From Mycolicibacterium tokaiense (GTDB lineage: Bacteria; Actinomycetota; Actinomycetes; Mycobacteriales; Mycobacteriaceae): a stretch of 64,000 bases of DNA. Both the position numbers and the translations under genes were made by a program. The number at the start of each line of letters is the position of its first letter. Positions within the stretch are counted from its first letter, which is position 1. Below the pieces are notes generated by a model that worked only from the letters and a program-made list of their open reading frames with translations, searched no databases and was not told the DNA's origin. This document shows, piece by piece, positions 60,239-64,000 of this stretch. The DNA lies in NCBI RefSeq assembly GCF_010725885.1, contig NZ_AP022600.1, forward strand, positions 1,736,001 to 1,800,000. The letters run 5' to 3'.

Positions 60239-61978
60239 TCAGGCGATGCCGAAGTCCTTGATCTTGCGGTAGATGGTGGCCCGCGACATCCCCAGCGCCT
60301 CGGCGGCGTCGGCCTTGCTGCCGCCGTTCTCGGCGAGGCTGCGCACGATGGCGTCGCGTTCCAGGGCTTCCAATTGAGTGAGTTTGCGCCGGGCCAACGA
60401 CCGGCACGCGGCGGGCAGTTTGTCCACGCCGATCACCCCTGAGCGTTGCCGGGCCACGGTGGCTGCCAGCACGCCGCGCAACTGCGCCACGTTGCCGGGC
60501 CAGGCCATCTTGCTCAGCTGGCGCATGGCTGCGGAGTCCATGCGCACATCGGCGCCGCGGGTCAGCTCGGCCAGCAGCATGGGCACCAGTTCCTCGAGGT
60601 CCTCGATGCGGTGGCGCAGGGCCGGCACCGTCACCGTGTGGGTGAAAAACGGCAGGACCAGCATGTCCACCAACGGCGAGCGCCGTTCGGTGCCCATGGT
60701 CGCCGCGATCCACCCGCGACCTGCGCACGACTGCATGGCAGCGGCCAGCGGCTGCAGGGCGGCATCGGACAGTTCGTCGACCCCGGCGATCACCACGGCA
60801 AAATCGTCACCGTCGGTTTCGGCGTCGAACTCGGCCACGAACTGCTCGGCGCTGCCGAAGGAAACGGGCCGCAGGATGCGCACCGTGCGTTCAGGGGTGA
60901 CGAACTGGGCGACCGCCTGGCCCAATCGGCTGCGCCCGGAGCCTGTTTCGCCTTCGATGACCACCCAGTCACGGTCGCGGTAACACCGCTCGACCTGCTG
61001 ACAGCAGCGCCGCCATGAGCTGCTGCGCCCGGCCAACCGGGGGATGGACTGCACCCCGGTGCTCGCGGGGAAGCTCTCCGCCAGGTGCAGGGCCACATGG
61101 AACACCACGTTGTCGGCACGCACACCGGCGGAGATGCGCTCGGCTGCCGAGATCTTGACGTTGGTGCCGCTGGGCAGCGCGGCCACGGCGGTGGTCCGGA
61201 ACGAGGCCCGCGCCATCTCGGCGGCGTGATCGAGCAGCGCGGCCTGGTCGGCGGAATCCAGCGACTGGCGCAGGTACGGATTCATCAGCACCACGTCACC
61301 GCCGATGGCGAGCACACCGCCCGGATACCGGCGGGTCTGTTTCAGATAGGCGTCCAGCAGCGCGGTCTCGGTCTCGTTGTTCATCGCACGGAGGCGGTCT
61401 TCGATCTGACTGCCTGCGCTCTTGGCGAGGACGAACAGCAACGGATCGGAGTTGCCGGCCCAGCACGTCAGATCGACGACCCCGAGGATGCGCCGGGTGA
61501 CCGGGTCGCGGATCGGCGAACCGGCGCAGGCCAGCTGACCGAGCGTGCCGACGTAGTGCTCGCTGCCGCGGATGAACACGGGCTGCCCGGTCTCCAGAGT
61601 GGTGCCGATGCCGTTGGTGCCGGCGAACTCCTCGGCGTAGCTGTAACCCCGCGCCAGCCGCACCTCGTCGAGGGTCCGGGCGATGCGCGGATCGGCGGCG
61701 ATGCGGTCGAGCACCAGACCGTCGGCCGAGGTGAGCACCACGCTGACCGCCTGGGAGGACAGATCGTCGGCGATGCGGCGCAACACCGGGGCGGCGGCGT
61801 GCGTCAACGGGGTGTCGGTGTCCGGGTCGCGCAGGTAGGGCAGTTCCACCCGGTCGGGATGCACCTGCAGATCCCGGGAGCGACGCCACGAGTTCAGTAC
61901 GTCGGGCGCCACCGCGTCGGTGCGCAGCGCACCCGCGGTCAGGAACTGTTCGCGGGCGACGTCGACGTTGTTGACCAT
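60239..61978 (-). CDS. mimR: MimR-type transcriptional activator (AcoR-like, Fis family)
   Basis: 579 residues. An N-terminal GAF-like sensor (about 75-210, with EFAGTNGIGTTLETGQPVF) precedes an AAA-like domain with Walker A GETGSGRSR (arginine replaces the usual lysine) and no GAFTGA sigma-54 contact motif. A C-terminal Fis-type helix-turn-helix reads SKADAAEALGMSRATIYRKI. In M. smegmatis and M. goodii MimR activates the divergent mimABCD in response to acetone. Mycobacteria lack sigma-54, so the mechanism must differ from classical enhancer-binding proteins. Divergent from mimA. Confidence 0.88.
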   Translation of the reverse strand: MVNNVDVAREQFLTAGALRTDAVAPDVLNSWRRSRDLQVHPDRVELPYLRDPDTDTPLTHAAAPVLRRIADDLSSQAVSVVLTSADGLVLDRIAADPRIARTLDEVRLARGYSYAEEFAGTNGIGTTLETGQPVFIRGSEHYVGTLGQLACAGSPIRDPVTRRILGVVDLTCWAGNSDPLLFVLAKSAGSQIEDRLRAMNNETETALLDAYLKQTRRYPGGVLAIGGDVVLMNPYLRQSLDSADQAALLDHAAEMARASFRTTAVAALPSGTNVKISAAERISAGVRADNVVFHVALHLAESFPASTGVQSIPRLAGRSSSWRRCCQQVERCYRDRDWVVIEGETGSGRSRLGQAVAQFVTPERTVRILRPVSFGSAEQFVAEFDAETDGDDFAVVIAGVDELSDAALQPLAAAMQSCAGRGWIAATMGTERRSPLVDMLVLPFFTHTVTVPALRHRIEDLEELVPMLLAELTRGADVRMDSAAMRQLSKMAWPGNVAQLRGVLAATVARQRSGVIGVDKLPAACRSLARRKLTQLEALERDAIVRSLAENGGSKADAAEALGMSRATIYRKIKDFGIA

Positions 61979-62041
61979 GGTGGCGCTACCTCGGTCCTGG
62001 GGCTGTGGAACCGGAGCCTAGGCGGCTGATCGGGGTCCGGC

Positions 62042-62056
62042 GTCTCAATCTGAGAA
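62042..62056. promoter_or_regulatory. Inverted repeat, candidate MimR site 1
   Basis: GTCTCA-ATC-TGAGAA, a 6-bp inverted repeat with one mismatched end base, in the mimR-mimA spacer. It shares its form and 3-nt centre with the repeat at 62088-62102. Confidence 0.5.
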
Positions 62057-62087
62057 TATCGGCCTACCCGCCAACAATGTGAGCTGT

Positions 62088-62102
62088 GTCTCAGAGTGAG
62101 AC
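62088..62102. promoter_or_regulatory. Inverted repeat, candidate MimR site 2
   Basis: GTCTCA-GAG-TGAGAC, a perfect 6-bp inverted repeat 46 bp from site 1 and 77 nt before the mimA start. A third symmetric element, GTGTG-N6-CACAC, lies at 62107-62122. Confidence 0.5.
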
Positions 62103-62179
62103 GCCTGTGTGCTGCAACACACGGTTGTATCGGTCCCGTCGCCGGCATCCAGCCGGCATTGCAGCCCAGGAGGCACACG

Positions 62180-63796
62180 TTGAGTAGGCAAAGCCTGACC
62201 AAGGCGCACGCGAAGATCACCGAGCTGTCGTGGGAACCGACGTTCGCCACGCCCGCCACCCGATTCGGCACCGACTACACCTTCGAGAAGGCCCCGAAGA
62301 AGGACCCGCTCAAGCAGATCATGCGCTCCTACTTCCCGATGGAGGAGGAGAAGGACAACCGCGTCTACGGCGCCATGGACGGCGCCATCCGCGGCAACAT
62401 GTTCCGCCAGGTGCAGCAGCGCTGGCTGGAGTGGCAGAAGTTGTTCCTGTCCATCATTCCGTTCCCGGAGATCTCCGCGGCGCGGGCCATGCCGATGGCC
62501 ATCGACGCCGTGCCCAATCCCGAGATCCACAACGGGCTGGCGGTGCAGATGATCGACGAGGTCCGGCACTCGACGATCCAGATGAACCTCAAGAAGCTGT
62601 ACATGAACAACTACATCGACCCCGCCGGCTTCGACATCACCGAAAAGGCGTTCGCCAACAACTACGCCGGCACCATCGGCCGCCAGTTCGGTGAGGGCTT
62701 CATCACCGGCGACGCGATCACCGCCGCCAACATCTACCTGACCGTGGTGGCCGAAACCGCTTTCACCAACACCCTTTTCGTGGCCATGCCCGACGAGGCC
62801 GCGGCCAACGGCGACTACCTGCTGCCGACGGTGTTCCACTCGGTGCAATCCGATGAGTCCCGCCACATCTCCAACGGCTACTCGATCCTGCTGATGGCCC
62901 TGGCCGATGAGCGCAACCGCCCGCTGCTGGAGCGCGACCTGCGCTACGCCTGGTGGAACAACCACTGCGTGGTGGACGCGGCCATCGGCACCTTCATCGA
63001 GTACGGCACCAAGGACCGCCGCAAGGACCGGGAGAGCTATGCCGAGATGTGGCGGCGCTGGATCTATGACGACTACTACCGCAGTTACCTGCTGCCGCTG
63101 GAGAAGTACGGCCTGACCATTCCGCACGACCTGGTCGAGGAGGCGTGGAAGCGCATCGTCGACAAGCACTACGTGCACGAGGTGGCCCGCTTCTTCGCCA
63201 CCGGCTGGCCGGTCAACTACTGGCGCATCGACGCCATGACCGACAAGGACTTCGAGTGGTTCGAGGAGAAGTACCCCGGCTGGTACAACAAGTTCGGCCG
63301 CTGGTGGGAGGACTACAACCGGCTGGCCTACCCGGGCCGCAACAAGCCGATCGCCTTCGAAGAGGTGGGCTACCAGTACCCGCACCGCTGCTGGACCTGC
63401 ATGGTGCCGGCGCTGATCCGCGAGGACATGGTGGTGGAGAAGGTCGACGACCAGTGGCGCACCTACTGTTCGGAGACGTGCTACTGGACCGACGCGGTGG
63501 CCTTCCGCGCTGAGTACGAGGGCCGCCCGACGCCGAACATGGGCCGGCTCACCGGTTTCCGCGAGTGGGAGACCCTGCACCACGGCAAGGACCTGGCCGA
63601 CATCGTCGCCGACCTCGGTTATGTACGCGACGACGGCAAGACCTTGATCCCGCAGCCGCACCTGGATCTGGATCCCAAGAAGATGTGGACCCTCGACGAC
63701 GTGCGCGGCAACGTCTTCAACAGCCCCAACGTGCTGCTCAACGAGATGAGCGATGCCGAACGGGACGCCCACGTCGCGGCCTACCGGGCCGGCTAG
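62180..63796 (+). CDS. mimA: Propane/acetone-type binuclear iron monooxygenase, hydroxylase large subunit MimA
   Basis: 538 residues from TTG 62180, fixed by AGGAGG at 62168-62173 (6-nt spacing) and by the family N-terminus [15 protein letters not shown]. The six diiron ligands are visible: E97 ([10 protein letters not shown]), E127 and H130 (DEVRH), E192 (VVAETAF), E226 and H229 (DESRH). The protein hydroxylates propane at C2, acetone, phenol and similar molecules with the other Mim subunits. First gene of mimABCD; a hairpin separates it from mimB. Confidence 0.96.
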   Translation: MSRQSLTKAHAKITELSWEPTFATPATRFGTDYTFEKAPKKDPLKQIMRSYFPMEEEKDNRVYGAMDGAIRGNMFRQVQQRWLEWQKLFLSIIPFPEISAARAMPMAIDAVPNPEIHNGLAVQMIDEVRHSTIQMNLKKLYMNNYIDPAGFDITEKAFANNYAGTIGRQFGEGFITGDAITAANIYLTVVAETAFTNTLFVAMPDEAAANGDYLLPTVFHSVQSDESRHISNGYSILLMALADERNRPLLERDLRYAWWNNHCVVDAAIGTFIEYGTKDRRKDRESYAEMWRRWIYDDYYRSYLLPLEKYGLTIPHDLVEEAWKRIVDKHYVHEVARFFATGWPVNYWRIDAMTDKDFEWFEEKYPGWYNKFGRWWEDYNRLAYPGRNKPIAFEEVGYQYPHRCWTCMVPALIREDMVVEKVDDQWRTYCSETCYWTDAVAFRAEYEGRPTPNMGRLTGFREWETLHHGKDLADIVADLGYVRDDGKTLIPQPHLDLDPKKMWTLDDVRGNVFNSPNVLLNEMSDAERDAHVAAYRAG

Positions 63797-63800
63797 TTGC

Positions 63801-63849
63801 GATTTCGGCGCGCTCGCGACCGCTGAGCGGTTACGAGCGCGCCGAGATC
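63801..63849. terminator. Palindromic hairpin between mimA and mimB, copy 2 of the repeated element
   Basis: Begins GATTTCGGCGCGC like the 29510 element. The arms TCGGCGCGCTCG (63805-63816) and CGAGCGCGCCGA (63834-63845) are perfect 12-bp complements, with a weaker inner ACCGC/GCGGT stem. It sits inside an operon, so it may limit read-through or protect the mimA message instead of ending transcription. Confidence 0.6.
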
Positions 63850-63867
63850 CACGAGAAAGGACACAGC

Positions 63868-64000
63868 GTGGCCGACGTTCACCGCATCAACTTCGAACCC
63901 GTCGACATCGAGATGGAGGTTCGCGAAGACGAGAACATCCTCGACGCCGCGTTCCGCCAAGGCATCCACCTGATGCACGGCTGCCGGGAGGGCCGCTGCT
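63868..64000 (+). CDS. mimB: Monooxygenase reductase MimB, N-terminal fragment
   Basis: GTG 63868 with a GAAAGGA site upstream; 44 codons are visible before the window ends. The product begins MADVHRINFEPVDIEMEV and reaches the HGCREGRC stretch, the first cysteines of a plant-type 2Fe-2S ferredoxin domain. The full protein should add FAD and NADH domains and feed electrons to the MimA diiron centre. Confidence 0.9.
   Translation, partial: MADVHRINFEPVDIEMEVREDENILDAAFRQGIHLMHGCREGRC

Overview
The window is the replication-origin region of a high-GC mycobacterium, most likely a rapidly growing Mycolicibacterium-type species. The main evidence is the conserved gene order around dnaA, which matches M. 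tuberculosis Rv3909-Rv3924c to the left and Rv0001-Rv0020c to the right. Within it are mycobacterium-specific genes (cwsA, crgA, cwlM, rsmA, PASTA-type pknB, fhaA). A gnd gene sits between dnaN and recF, an arrangement I know from M. smegmatis-like species and not from M. tuberculosis.

Left arm (1-14610): the tail of a membrane protein, then murJ (flippase, pseudokinase and extracellular domain), sigM with an unusually short rsmA, trxB-trxC, cwlM and an Rv3916c-like gene. These are followed on the minus strand by rpmH-rnpA-yidD-yidC-jag-rsmG-parA-parB. Three parS sites lie inside the rsmG and parA coding ends. The origin has two parts: a dnaA promoter region with DnaA boxes (14611-15190) and the dnaA-dnaN spacer (16700-17190) with further boxes and an AT-rich stretch.

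Right arm (17191-41961): dnaN, gnd, recF, dciA, gyrB, gyrA and a DUF3566 protein. Next come tRNA-Ile, a 39-residue DLW-39 gene and tRNA-Ala, then a DUF2252 gene, cwsA, ppiA, a small membrane protein, crgA, a DUF881 gene and trpG. The minus-strand cell-growth operon fhaA, fhaB-pstP-rodA-pbpA-pknA-pknB controls peptidoglycan synthesis by Ser/Thr phosphorylation. MurJ and CwlM on the left arm are established targets of the same kinase system. The conserved block ends at tRNA-Leu(CAG).

Accessory region (42000-64000): two decayed genes, DUF4262 and DinB/TIGR03086 proteins, an AzlCD amino-acid exporter, a methyltransferase and an LLM oxidoreductase. A convergent pair of GGDEF membrane proteins follows, one of them degenerate, separated by an 87-bp tandem duplication. 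Then come a LacI-type regulator, a YigZ protein, a quinone reductase, a Ser/Thr kinase and a PPOX/F420 protein. A translationally coupled DNA methyltransferase and putative PD-(D/E)XK endonuclease look like a restriction-modification system. At the right edge a minus-strand operon (mimR, acyl-CoA ligase, thioesterase, sulfurtransferase) diverges from mimA-mimB, a propane/acetone-type binuclear iron monooxygenase cut by the window end.

Most of the window is conserved housekeeping DNA. The points most worth a second look are the truncated anti-sigma factor, the restriction-modification pair, the DnaA-box and palindrome cluster near 30 kb, a repeated hairpin element, the GGDEF pair with its tandem repeat, and the inverted repeats upstream of mimA.
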